Origin: Roseovarius spongiae
GTDB taxonomy: Bacteria > Pseudomonadota > Alphaproteobacteria > Rhodobacterales > Rhodobacteraceae
DNA: 64,000 nucleotides
NCBI RefSeq assembly: GCF_003651245.1
Contig: NZ_RAPE01000002.1
Span: forward strand, 62,001 to 126,000
Direction of reading: 5' to 3'
Part shown: positions 25,020 through 32,286 of the stretch, one piece after another
Position numbering within the stretch: position 1 is the stretch's first letter
How the letters are laid out: each line of letters opens with the position of its first letter
Position numbers and translations under genes: made by a program
Notes under the pieces: generated by a model
The model's input: only the letters and a program-made list of their open reading frames with translations
What the model was told of the DNA's origin: nothing
The model's database searches: none

Positions 25020-26324
25020 TCACTCCGCGGCGCAGGCGCCTGGGTTGTTCGGATGCGTGGTCCAGTTGGCGTATTCCTTCTCGACCACCTTGCCGGTGCG
25101 GGGATCGACCGCGCCAGGGGCCATTTGCTCCATCGTGATGCAGCCCTCGACCGGGCAGACATTGACGCAGAGGTTGCAGGCGACGCATTCCTCGTCGATC
25201 ACCTCGAACACGCGGTCCTCGGACATGGAAATCGCCTGGTGCGACGTGTCCTCGCAGGCGGCATAGCAGCGCCCGCACTTGATGCAGGCGTCCTGGTCGA
25301 TCACCGCCTTGGTGACGTAGTTGAGGTTGAGATCCTGCCAGTTCACCGTGTTGGGCACCGCGCGCCCGACGATCTGCCCGGTGTCGGTCAGCCCCTTCTC
25401 ATCCATCCATTGCGACAGGCCCGAGATCATCTCCTGCACGATCTTGAAGCCATAGGTCATCGCCGCCGTGCAGACCTGCACGTTGCCGGCGCCAAGCGCC
25501 ATGAACTCCGCCGCGTCGCGCCAGGTGGTGACGCCGCCGATGCCGCTGATGGGCAGATCCGCCGTCGCCGGATCGCGCGCGATTTCCGCGACCATGTTGA
25601 GCGCGATGGGTTTGACCGCCGGCCCGCAATAGCCGCCATGCGCGCCCTGTCCGTCAATCGTCGGCTCAGGCGCGAAGAGGTCGAGATCGACCGAAGTGAT
25701 CGAGTTGATCGTGTTGATGAGGCTCACCGCGTCCGCGCCGCCGTCCTTCGCCGCTTGCGCCGGCTTGCGGATGTCGGTGATGTTCGGCGTGAGCTTCACG
25801 ATCACCGGCAGGTCGCTGTGTTTCTTGCACCAATGCGCGATCTGGCCGATGTATTCCGGCACCTGGCCCACGGCAGAGCCCATGCCGCGCTCGCTCATCC
25901 CGTGGGGGCAGCCGAAGTTGAGCTCCACCCCGTCGCAGCCGGTGTCCTCGACCCGGTGCAGGATATCGCGCCACGCGTCCTCGTTCACCGGCACCATCAG
26001 CGAGGCGATCAGCGCGTGATCGGGATAATCCCTCTTCACCCGCGTCATCTCCTCGAGGTTCACCTCGAGCGGGCGGTCGGTAATGAGCTCGATGTTGTTG
26101 ATCCCCAGCACCCGCCGGTCGGCGCCGTAGATCACGCCGTAGCGCGGGCCGTTCACGTTGACGACCGGCGGCCCGGCCTCGCCCAGCGTTTTCCAGACGA
26201 CGCCGCCCCAGCCGGCGTCAAAGGCGCGGCGGACGTTGTATTCCTTGTCCGTGGGCGGCGCAGAGGCCAGCCAGAACGGGTTGGGGGACTTGATCCCGAT
26301 GAAGTCGCTTGTGAGGTCAGCCAT
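25020..26324 (-). CDS. preA: NAD-dependent dihydropyrimidine dehydrogenase subunit PreA
   Basis: 434 residues. The N-terminal two-thirds is an FMN-binding TIM barrel of the dihydroorotate dehydrogenase family (GVELNFGCPHGMSERGMGS, LPVIVKLTPNITDI, GIGGVTTWRDAAEF). The C-terminus is a 2x[4Fe-4S] ferredoxin domain with CIKCGRCYAACEDTSHQ and CVACNLCVNVCPVEGC. With PreT it reduces uracil or thymine to the dihydro form with NADH, step one of the pathway. It starts 33 bases after preT. Confidence 0.95.
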   Translation of the reverse strand: MADLTSDFIGIKSPNPFWLASAPPTDKEYNVRRAFDAGWGGVVWKTLGEAGPPVVNVNGPRYGVIYGADRRVLGINNIELITDRPLEVNLEEMTRVKRDYPDHALIASLMVPVNEDAWRDILHRVEDTGCDGVELNFGCPHGMSERGMGSAVGQVPEYIGQIAHWCKKHSDLPVIVKLTPNITDIRKPAQAAKDGGADAVSLINTINSITSVDLDLFAPEPTIDGQGAHGGYCGPAVKPIALNMVAEIARDPATADLPISGIGGVTTWRDAAEFMALGAGNVQVCTAAMTYGFKIVQEMISGLSQWMDEKGLTDTGQIVGRAVPNTVNWQDLNLNYVTKAVIDQDACIKCGRCYAACEDTSHQAISMSEDRVFEVIDEECVACNLCVNVCPVEGCITMEQMAPGAVDPRTGKVVEKEYANWTTHPNNPGACAAE

Positions 26325-26357
26325 CTTTTCTCTCCCTGTCGTCTTGCGTATCGGGCC

Positions 26358-27686
26358 TCAGCCCGTCTTCGTCAGACTTTCATGAATGTCCTCGGCGGCA
26401 TCGCGGCCCTGCGCCACCGCCGTCACGGTCAAATCCTCGCCATCGCCGGTGCAGTCCCCGCCGGCCCAGACCCCTTCGACCGAGGTGCGCCCGGCGCCGC
26501 TCACGGCGATCTTGCGACCGTCGAGCCGAGGCAGGTCGTCGCCGGTCAGCGTCTGCCCGATGGCGCGGAACACCTGGTCGGCGGGCAGGCGGAAGGTCTG
26601 GCCGGTGGGGGTCAGATCGTCATCGGTATATTCGAACTCGATCTCGCGCAGGGCGCCGTTGCCGTGGATCGCGACGGGGCTTGCGTTGGTGATGATGCGC
26701 ACTCCGTGCGAGGCGGCGAGATCCTGTTCATAGACGCTCGCGTTCATCCGCTCGCGGCCACGGCGATAGACGAGGCTGACGTTGAGCGCGCCCAGCAGCT
26801 TCGCCTGCACCGCGGCGTCCACCGCCGTCATGCCGCCGCCGATCACCACCACCTCGCGCCCGATGGGGACATTCTCCAGATCGCCCGCCTGGCGCAGGTC
26901 CGCGATGAAATCGACCGCGTCGCGCAGCCCATCGCGGTTCTCGCCTTCAAGGCCGAGCGCGTTCACATCACCTAGCCCGATCCCGAGGAAGACCGCGTCG
27001 AACCCTTCGCGCAGCGCGTCGAGCGTCACATCCCGCCCCAGCGCCTTGCCGGTCTCGATCGTGATGCCGCCGATCCCGAGCAGCCAGTCGACCTCGCGCG
27101 CGGCGAAATCGTCCACCGTCTTGTAGCTGGCGATGCCGTATTCGTTAAGCCCGCCGGGCTTCTCCCGCGCATCGAACACGGTCACGTCATGCCCGTGCAT
27201 CGCGAGCCGGTGCGCGCAGGCGAGCCCCGCCGGTCCGGCGCCGACGACGGCCACGCGCTTGCCGGTCTCGGGCGCGCGCGTGAACGGGTGGACGCCCTTC
27301 TCCATCAGCGTGTCGGTGGCGTAGCGTTGCAACTGACCGATTATGACCGGCTTGCCCTCGGCGGCCTCGCGCACGCAGGCCTCCTCGCACAGGGTTTCGA
27401 CCGGGCAGACGCGGGCGCACATGCCGCCCATGATGTTCTGCGTGAAGATCGTGCGCGCCGCCGCCTCGGGCGTGCCGGTCGCGATCTGGCGGATGAAGAG
27501 CGGGATGTCGATATCCGTCGGGCAGGCGGTGACGCAGGGCGCGTCGTGGCAGAAATAGCAGCGGTCGGCGGCGACCAGCGCCTCGTGATCGTCAAGCTTA
27601 GGATGAAGATCCGAGAAGTTCTCGGCATAGTCCTGCGGCGCGAGCCGCCCGGCGGCGATTCCGGGGGTAAGGGCATTTCGTGACAC
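26358..27686 (-). CDS. preT: Dihydropyrimidine dehydrogenase subunit PreT (NAD(P)H and Fe-S electron-transfer subunit)
   Basis: 442 residues from a GTG at 27686, chosen because GGAGG lies eight bases upstream; a TTG at 27707 would add seven residues. N-terminal cysteine clusters CYFCHDAPCVTACPTDI and CARVCPVETLCEEAC resemble the GltD-type Fe-S domain. FAD-binding ([18 protein letters not shown]) and NAD-binding (VVVIGGGMTAVDAAVQA) Rossmann motifs follow. The C-terminal GGDCTGDGEDLTV motif is intact. It feeds electrons to PreA. A RutR-type operator lies 71-86 bp upstream. Confidence 0.93.
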   Translation of the reverse strand: MSRNALTPGIAAGRLAPQDYAENFSDLHPKLDDHEALVAADRCYFCHDAPCVTACPTDIDIPLFIRQIATGTPEAAARTIFTQNIMGGMCARVCPVETLCEEACVREAAEGKPVIIGQLQRYATDTLMEKGVHPFTRAPETGKRVAVVGAGPAGLACAHRLAMHGHDVTVFDAREKPGGLNEYGIASYKTVDDFAAREVDWLLGIGGITIETGKALGRDVTLDALREGFDAVFLGIGLGDVNALGLEGENRDGLRDAVDFIADLRQAGDLENVPIGREVVVIGGGMTAVDAAVQAKLLGALNVSLVYRRGRERMNASVYEQDLAASHGVRIITNASPVAIHGNGALREIEFEYTDDDLTPTGQTFRLPADQVFRAIGQTLTGDDLPRLDGRKIAVSGAGRTSVEGVWAGGDCTGDGEDLTVTAVAQGRDAAEDIHESLTKTG

Positions 27687-27756
27687 GTCTGTGGCCTCCG
27701 GCTGCAATAATATGTCGCAACGACTATCTCACAGAAAACGATAATCTCAAAATTAT

Positions 27757-27772
27757 TTTATCAAATGGTCAA
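27757..27772. promoter_or_regulatory. Near-consensus RutR operator upstream of preT
   Basis: TTTATCAAATGGTCAA keeps the full right half TGGTCAA and five of seven left-half bases of TTGACCANNTGGTCAA. It lies in an AT-rich stretch 71 bp upstream of the preT start, a suitable place for repression. Confidence 0.65.
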
Positions 27773-27920
27773 AAAATGACTTCGCGCCGATGGCGTCGGG
27801 CGCGTCTTTACCCGTTCGAAACGTCCCTCTGCCATTCAGTCCATGCCCGGTCACGCGATTCCCCTCTGGCTGCGTCCGACCGGCTCGCAACGCGCGGCCT
27901 CATTGAAGTGAGAGTAAAGA

Positions 27921-28418
27921 ATGCCACGTTTTTCCCTACCGGTCGCGATGACCGCCCTCGCCCTCGCGACAAGCGCCTGCGCCACCGTCACGCGCGGCAA
28001 TTCCGAGGATGTGACCTTTACCTCCGCGCCGCCCGGCGCGAAGCTCGAGACATCGATCGGGCTGACCTGCACCACGCCATGCACTCTGGATATCAAGCGT
28101 AAACAAGCCTTTACCGCTGTCTTCAGGCACGGCCGGGACAGCCGGACCATCCGCGTTCACAGCCGGGTCGCCGGCGCGGGGATCGCCACGGGTGCGGGCA
28201 ACGTTATCATCGGCGGGCTGATCGGGGTCGCCGTCGACGCTTCGACCGGCGCCACGCTCGATCATTTGCCGAACCCGGTGCATGCCGACTTCTCGAGACC
28301 GCAATCCCAGGCCCAGGCCGCTGCCGAGGCCAACGCCAGGGCGATCACCAAGGCCAGTGCGAAGGAACATGCCGAAACACGCAAGGCGGCCAAGCCGGGG
28401 CGCTCGCCCAATAGCTGA
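27921..28418 (+). CDS. Lipoprotein of unknown function
   Basis: 165 residues. The signal peptide ends in the lipobox LATSAC (Cys about residue 20). The segment TRGNSEDVTFTSAPPGAKLE and the paired cysteines in LTCTTPCTLDI recall a PEGA-like, envelope-associated family seen in alphaproteobacteria. A glycine-rich hydrophobic stretch (GAGIATGAGNVIIGGLIG) may be membrane-inserting. The C-terminus is Ala/Lys-rich. Role unknown; transcribed rightward from the preT divergent gap. Confidence 0.75.
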   Translation: MPRFSLPVAMTALALATSACATVTRGNSEDVTFTSAPPGAKLETSIGLTCTTPCTLDIKRKQAFTAVFRHGRDSRTIRVHSRVAGAGIATGAGNVIIGGLIGVAVDASTGATLDHLPNPVHADFSRPQSQAQAAAEANARAITKASAKEHAETRKAAKPGRSPNS

Positions 28419-28484
28419 CGCCGCGACCTCTGCGCGCTGCCGGGGGAAGGGATTTGTTAACTCTCGGCGCGCAAGCTGCTCCGC

Positions 28485-28877
28485 ATGATCCGGGTTGTTC
28501 TCCTGATTCTCGTCATGGTTCTTGCGGGCTGCGATGCGCCGTCGCCTGAATTTCGCGGAATCGCGCCCCATCGCGTCGAGATCGGGCTGAGCCGGTTCGA
28601 CGTCCGGGTCAGCGGCGCGCGGGCGGAAGCAATCCGCGTCAATGGTGAATGGGCGCCGCGCCTCGCGGCGACCGCTCCGGGCGGCGTTGCGGCGATCGAG
28701 CGCGTGTCGCGCTGCAAGGTGCGGCGCCTGCGCGGCGACCAGGCGATGATGACGGCCGATCTGGATTGCGGCGGCGCGCCGCGCCCGCTGCCGCCGGAGC
28801 GGCCGAAATACCTCGATTGCGGGTCAGTGGACCTCGATGAGGGCTCTGCCGAGTTCATCTGCGATCCGGTTTATTGA
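28485..28877 (+). CDS. Small lipoprotein of unknown function
   Basis: 130 residues. MIRVVLLILVMVLAGCDAPS is a type II signal with Cys16. The mature part has three further cysteines, in SRCKV, LDCGG and YLDCGS, plus one near the end (FICDPVY), so disulphides are likely in the periplasm. No family recognised. Its TGA stop at 28875-28877 lies inside a copy of the dispersed 25-bp element. Confidence 0.75.
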   Translation: MIRVVLLILVMVLAGCDAPSPEFRGIAPHRVEIGLSRFDVRVSGARAEAIRVNGEWAPRLAATAPGGVAAIERVSRCKVRRLRGDQAMMTADLDCGGAPRPLPPERPKYLDCGSVDLDEGSAEFICDPVY

Positions 28878-28898
28878 GTATTCTCGGAACATTGAAAG
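28874..28898 (+). repeat. Dispersed 25-bp intergenic element, copy 4
   Basis: TTGAGTATT, then CTC, then GGAACATTGAAAG. The first bases supply the stop codon of the lipoprotein gene, and the GNAT gene stop follows six bases after the element. Confidence 0.7.
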
Positions 28899-28904
28899 AC
28901 ACTT

Positions 28905-29357
28905 TCACTCGAGCGGCTTTTGCATGAAATAGGATGTTTCGTTGGGTGCATATTCGCCGAAACGGTCGCAACTGGTAAAGCCGTGGCGCTCGTAGAGGCG
29001 GATTGCCTCGGGCAGTTCCCGCGCGGTTTCGAGCTTGAGCACCGCCAAGCCATTGTCGCGCGCATGATCTTCGAGCGCGCGGAGCAGCGCCGCGCCGACG
29101 CCCCTCCCGCGCGCGGCGGGGCTGGTGAACATCGACTTGATCTCGCCATAGGCGCCCTTGTCGACCAGCGCTGCGGCGCCGAGGATCTCGGCGCCGATCC
29201 GGGCGATGATGAAATGCACCTCGGGGGCGCAGAGCGCGTCGAGTCCCAGGAAGTAATTGTCCTCGGGCGGAAACAACGAGACCATCAGCGCATGGCTCTG
29301 TTCGAGCAAAGCGCGGGGACCGTCATCGAGCGGGTGGGCGGGTTCCACGATCAGCAT
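28905..29357 (-). CDS. GNAT family N-acetyltransferase
   Basis: 150 residues. The acetyl-CoA loop ARGRGVGAALLRALEDHA and the later ETARELPEAIRLYERHGF are the A and B motifs of the fold. Substrate unknown. The gene starts 28 bases after the histidine-rich protein and could be the last gene of the cbtBA message. Confidence 0.88.
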   Translation of the reverse strand: MLIVEPAHPLDDGPRALLEQSHALMVSLFPPEDNYFLGLDALCAPEVHFIIARIGAEILGAAALVDKGAYGEIKSMFTSPAARGRGVGAALLRALEDHARDNGLAVLKLETARELPEAIRLYERHGFTSCDRFGEYAPNETSYFMQKPLE

Positions 29358-29385
29358 GGCGCGGTCCTGTTGAGCGGCGGCGGCG

Positions 29386-29859
29386 TCATGGGATCGTGAT
29401 CCTCGTCTCGGCCATGATCGGCGCGCCGTCCACCGCCAGTAGCCGGTGATCGTTGGCGTTCAGCGTAACGCGGATGTCATGCGTGCCTCTCGCCAGCGCG
29501 TCGAGGTGGACGTAAGGAGCATAGACGCGCGGCTGCTTGACCCCGTTCACGTAGACATGGGCGTGTCCCTCCCCGGGGACATGCGGGCCGTTCACACGTT
29601 CGGGCGCAAAGGTGAAATCCGTCGTCACGAGATGCAGGTTCCGGCTCTGCGCGCCATCGGGCAGCACGTGCAGCGTCAGCGTCGGCGCAGGCGTTCCGGC
29701 CTCGACCAGCGCGCCGTGGCCCATGTGGTCGCCGCCGCCGTGGTCATGCGCGCCGTGGTCGTGCCCGGCGCGGTCGGCCCCGGGCGACGCCCCCAGCAGA
29801 AAACCGAAACCAGCGCCGAAGAAGAGGCCGATCAGCAGGAAGACGAACCGCTTGGGCAT
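29386..29859 (-). CDS. Membrane-anchored histidine-rich protein linked to CbtAB
   Basis: 157 residues. One N-terminal hydrophobic segment (residues 5-24, with no clear cleavage site) is followed by a metal-binding cluster HDHGAHDHGGGDHMGHG (about 33-49). A beta-rich domain of about 100 residues follows, containing GEGHAHVYVNGVKQPRVYAP. The start is three bases after the cbtA stop, so it is very probably co-translated. It probably binds Co2+, Ni2+ or another metal at the periplasmic face. I cannot name a family. Confidence 0.75.
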   Translation of the reverse strand: MPKRFVFLLIGLFFGAGFGFLLGASPGADRAGHDHGAHDHGGGDHMGHGALVEAGTPAPTLTLHVLPDGAQSRNLHLVTTDFTFAPERVNGPHVPGEGHAHVYVNGVKQPRVYAPYVHLDALARGTHDIRVTLNANDHRLLAVDGAPIMAETRITIP

Positions 29860-29862
29860 CCG

Positions 29863-30537
29863 TCAGCCTCCTGCCGTTTCGCGCTGCCAGAACCACGCGC
29901 AGAGCAACCCCAGCACCGCCCAGGCCGCCATCCCGACGCCGAGCGCGCGGGCGGCGAAGAGCGCGGCGATTTCAGGCGGGACGGGGCCGGTCAGGCTGTC
30001 GGGCTGCGGCGCGCCGACAAGGTGTGGCGCGACGATCAGCGCCACAGCCAGCGCCCAGAACAGCGGCTTGCGGGAAAAGGCGATCAGCGCCAGCGCGGCT
30101 CCCGCCGCGGCAACCGTTCCCCACCACCAGACCTGGCGCGCGGCCAGGTCGGCGGCGGCGACTCCCGGCACTTCGGGCGGCAACGAGAACGCCGGCGCGA
30201 GCTGCGAGGCGGCGAACCCCGCGACGCCCCAGACGATCCCGGCGCGCGGCGTGATGGCGACGCGGTTCTCGGCCGCCACGCTCATCCCCGCGACGAGAAT
30301 CAGCGCATGGCCGACATAGGTGAGCGCCATGAACAGGACCGACAGCGCGTCGCGCTTCAGCTCGATCCCGCCGGCGCCGGGCGGCGCGCCCGCCGCGCCG
30401 AAATGCGTGAGCGCGCCCGATTCATAGAGTTCGGCATGAAGCAGAACCGGCTGCACGAACAGCAACTGAAGTGCTGCGGCGACCAACCCGGCGCAGAACC
30501 CGGCCAGAAGCGCGCTGCTCAGGATACGCGTGAACAT
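29863..30537 (-). CDS. cbtA: CbtA family cobalt transporter subunit
   Basis: 224 residues with about six hydrophobic helices. The start MFTRILSSALLAGFCAGLVA and the segment SVLFMALTYVGHALILVAG match CbtA, a proposed cobalt permease whose members are often under cobalamin riboswitches. His and Trp residues in RQVWWWGTVAAAG are typical. cbtB ends four bases upstream. Confidence 0.88.
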   Translation of the reverse strand: MFTRILSSALLAGFCAGLVAAALQLLFVQPVLLHAELYESGALTHFGAAGAPPGAGGIELKRDALSVLFMALTYVGHALILVAGMSVAAENRVAITPRAGIVWGVAGFAASQLAPAFSLPPEVPGVAAADLAARQVWWWGTVAAAGAALALIAFSRKPLFWALAVALIVAPHLVGAPQPDSLTGPVPPEIAALFAARALGVGMAAWAVLGLLCAWFWQRETAGG

Positions 30538-30541
30538 GCCC

Positions 30542-30706
30542 TCAATGACAGGGAAAGCCGTTGGCGTGGCGCGCGTCATGGGCCGCGTCATGCAGCGCAG
30601 TCGCCTGGACATGCCCGGCGACGGTGATGACGCCAAGCCCGAGGCCAAACGCCATGAGCGCGGGCAGGAGGGTGGATTTCGCGGTCGATCGGGCAAGCGC
30701 GGTCAT
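30542..30706 (-). CDS. cbtB: CbtB family small cobalt transporter subunit
   Basis: 54 residues: one TM helix (about 13-30) and the hallmark C-terminus HDARHANGFPCH, a likely metal-binding tail. ATG 30706 follows GGGAGATGAC-type purines. CbtB accompanies CbtA in proposed B12-linked cobalt uptake. Only 68 bases separate it from the dadA stop, too little for a cobalamin riboswitch. Confidence 0.88.
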   Translation of the reverse strand: MTALARSTAKSTLLPALMAFGLGLGVITVAGHVQATALHDAAHDARHANGFPCH

Positions 30707-30774
30707 GTCGTCATCTCCCTTGCATATGCCGATATGACCCCTGCGCGGCGCGCGGGTCAACACTGCGCGCAGGA

Positions 30775-32034
30775 TCAGCGCGCATAGCGTTCCGCCGTCA
30801 GCCCGTCGAACGAGATGTCGGGCGTCCTGCCCAGCACCACGTCGGCCACCGCGCGGCCCGACCCGGCGGCCATCGTCCAGCCCAGCGTGCCGTGTCCGGT
30901 GTTGAGAAACAGGTTGTCATAGCGCGACGGCCCCAGCACCGGCGTGCCGTCCGGCGTCATCGGGCGCAGCCCGGTCCAGCCTTCGGCGCGCGACAGATCG
31001 CCGCCGCGCGGAAAGAGGTCGCCGATCACGTGTTTCACGGTATCGGTCGCATGGGGCCCCAGCCGGTCTGAATAGCCCGCGATCTCGGCGGTGCCGGCCA
31101 CGCGGATGCGATCCCCGAGGCGCGTGATCGCGACCTTGTGGGTTTCGTCCATCAGCGTCGACTGCGGCGCGTGCGCGTCGTCGGTGACCGGAAGCGTGAC
31201 GGAGTAGCCCTTGACCGGGTAGACCGGCAGGCGGATCCCGATGGGGTTCAGCACCCGCACCGCGTAGCTGCCCATCGCGCAGACATATGCGTCGCCGGTG
31301 ATGCGCCCGGCGATCTCGGTATCCACGCCCACGACGCGGTCCCCCTCGATCGCGATCGAACGGATCGGCTGGCCATAGAGGAACTGCACCCCCATCTCGA
31401 CGCATTTCTCGGTCAGGCCGATCGTGAACATCCGGCAATCGCCGGTGCCGTCCGCCTTGAGCCTGAGCCCGCCGACGAATTTCTCGCGCACCTGCGCAAG
31501 CCCCGGCTCCACGCGGATGCAGCCGTCGCGGTCCAGCACCTCGTAGGGGGAGTCGTATTCGTCGAGGATTTCCTGGTCGGCCTTCGACGCCTTGACCTGC
31601 TTTTCGGTGCGGAAAAGCTGGAGCGTGCCCTCGCGCTTGCCGTCATACGCGATCCCGGTCTCGGCCACGAGGTCCGGCATCACGTCGCGCGAATAGCTCG
31701 AGACGCGCACCATCCGGCCCTTGTTCACGCGGTAGCTTTCCTCGTTGCAGTTGCGCAGCATCTGCGCGCACCATTTCCACATGGTCGGACTGATGAGCGG
31801 CCAGATGAACAGCGGACGACGCTTCATGAAGAGCCACTTCACCGCCTTCCACGGGATGCCCGGCGCCGCCCAGGGCGAGGACATGCCGTAGCTCAGTTGC
31901 CCCGCGTTGGCGTAGCTCGTCTCGCGCCCCGGTCCGTCCTGCCGGTCGAGCACGACGACCTCCGCCCCCTGTTTCGCCAGGTAGTAGGCGGTGGTGACAC
32001 CGATCACGCCCGCGCCCATCACGATGATCTTCAT
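30775..32034 (-). CDS. dadA: D-amino acid dehydrogenase DadA
   Basis: 419 residues. MKIIVMGAGVIGVTTAYYLA is the FAD Rossmann motif, and SYANAGQLSYGMSSPWAAPG is a DadA signature. GWTGLRPMTPDGTPVLGPS and NTGHGTLGWTMAAGSG close the FAD site. The enzyme oxidises D-alanine and other D-amino acids to keto acids, passing electrons to the respiratory chain at the inner membrane. The start at 32034 gives the standard N-terminus. No alanine racemase or Lrp gene is adjacent. Confidence 0.93.
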   Translation of the reverse strand: MKIIVMGAGVIGVTTAYYLAKQGAEVVVLDRQDGPGRETSYANAGQLSYGMSSPWAAPGIPWKAVKWLFMKRRPLFIWPLISPTMWKWCAQMLRNCNEESYRVNKGRMVRVSSYSRDVMPDLVAETGIAYDGKREGTLQLFRTEKQVKASKADQEILDEYDSPYEVLDRDGCIRVEPGLAQVREKFVGGLRLKADGTGDCRMFTIGLTEKCVEMGVQFLYGQPIRSIAIEGDRVVGVDTEIAGRITGDAYVCAMGSYAVRVLNPIGIRLPVYPVKGYSVTLPVTDDAHAPQSTLMDETHKVAITRLGDRIRVAGTAEIAGYSDRLGPHATDTVKHVIGDLFPRGGDLSRAEGWTGLRPMTPDGTPVLGPSRYDNLFLNTGHGTLGWTMAAGSGRAVADVVLGRTPDISFDGLTAERYAR

Positions 32035-32286
32035 CTCTTGCCGTCTCCGCATGCGAGGTTTCGCACAGCATGGTGCGATCGCCGGCGGACTACAAGCGGC
32101 GGCGGGCCGGGCTGCTTCTCGCGCGCGTGACGCTGGCTGAAACATGGGGCCGGGCGCCCTTGTCCTGCGCAATATCTTGTGGATAAATGCCTGATCGCTT
32201 CCATATCGTGGGGTTTTGCGTTGACACCCGCCCCCGCGCCTTTGCACATTGGGTGCCACGCAGAGGAATCACCACGGGCAGGCATC

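Noticed and set aside
25053-26975. 640-codon plus-strand frame opposite preA and preT
   Set aside because: His/Arg/Val-rich shadow of two genes with intact catalytic motifs.
28440-28475. CtrA box at GTTAAC before the 28485 lipoprotein gene
   Set aside because: Only one TTAAC half-site is present; no TTAA lies seven bases upstream.
30707-30774. Cobalamin riboswitch before cbtB
   Set aside because: Only 68 bp are available, no B12-box-like sequence is seen, and riboswitches of this class need about 200 bases.
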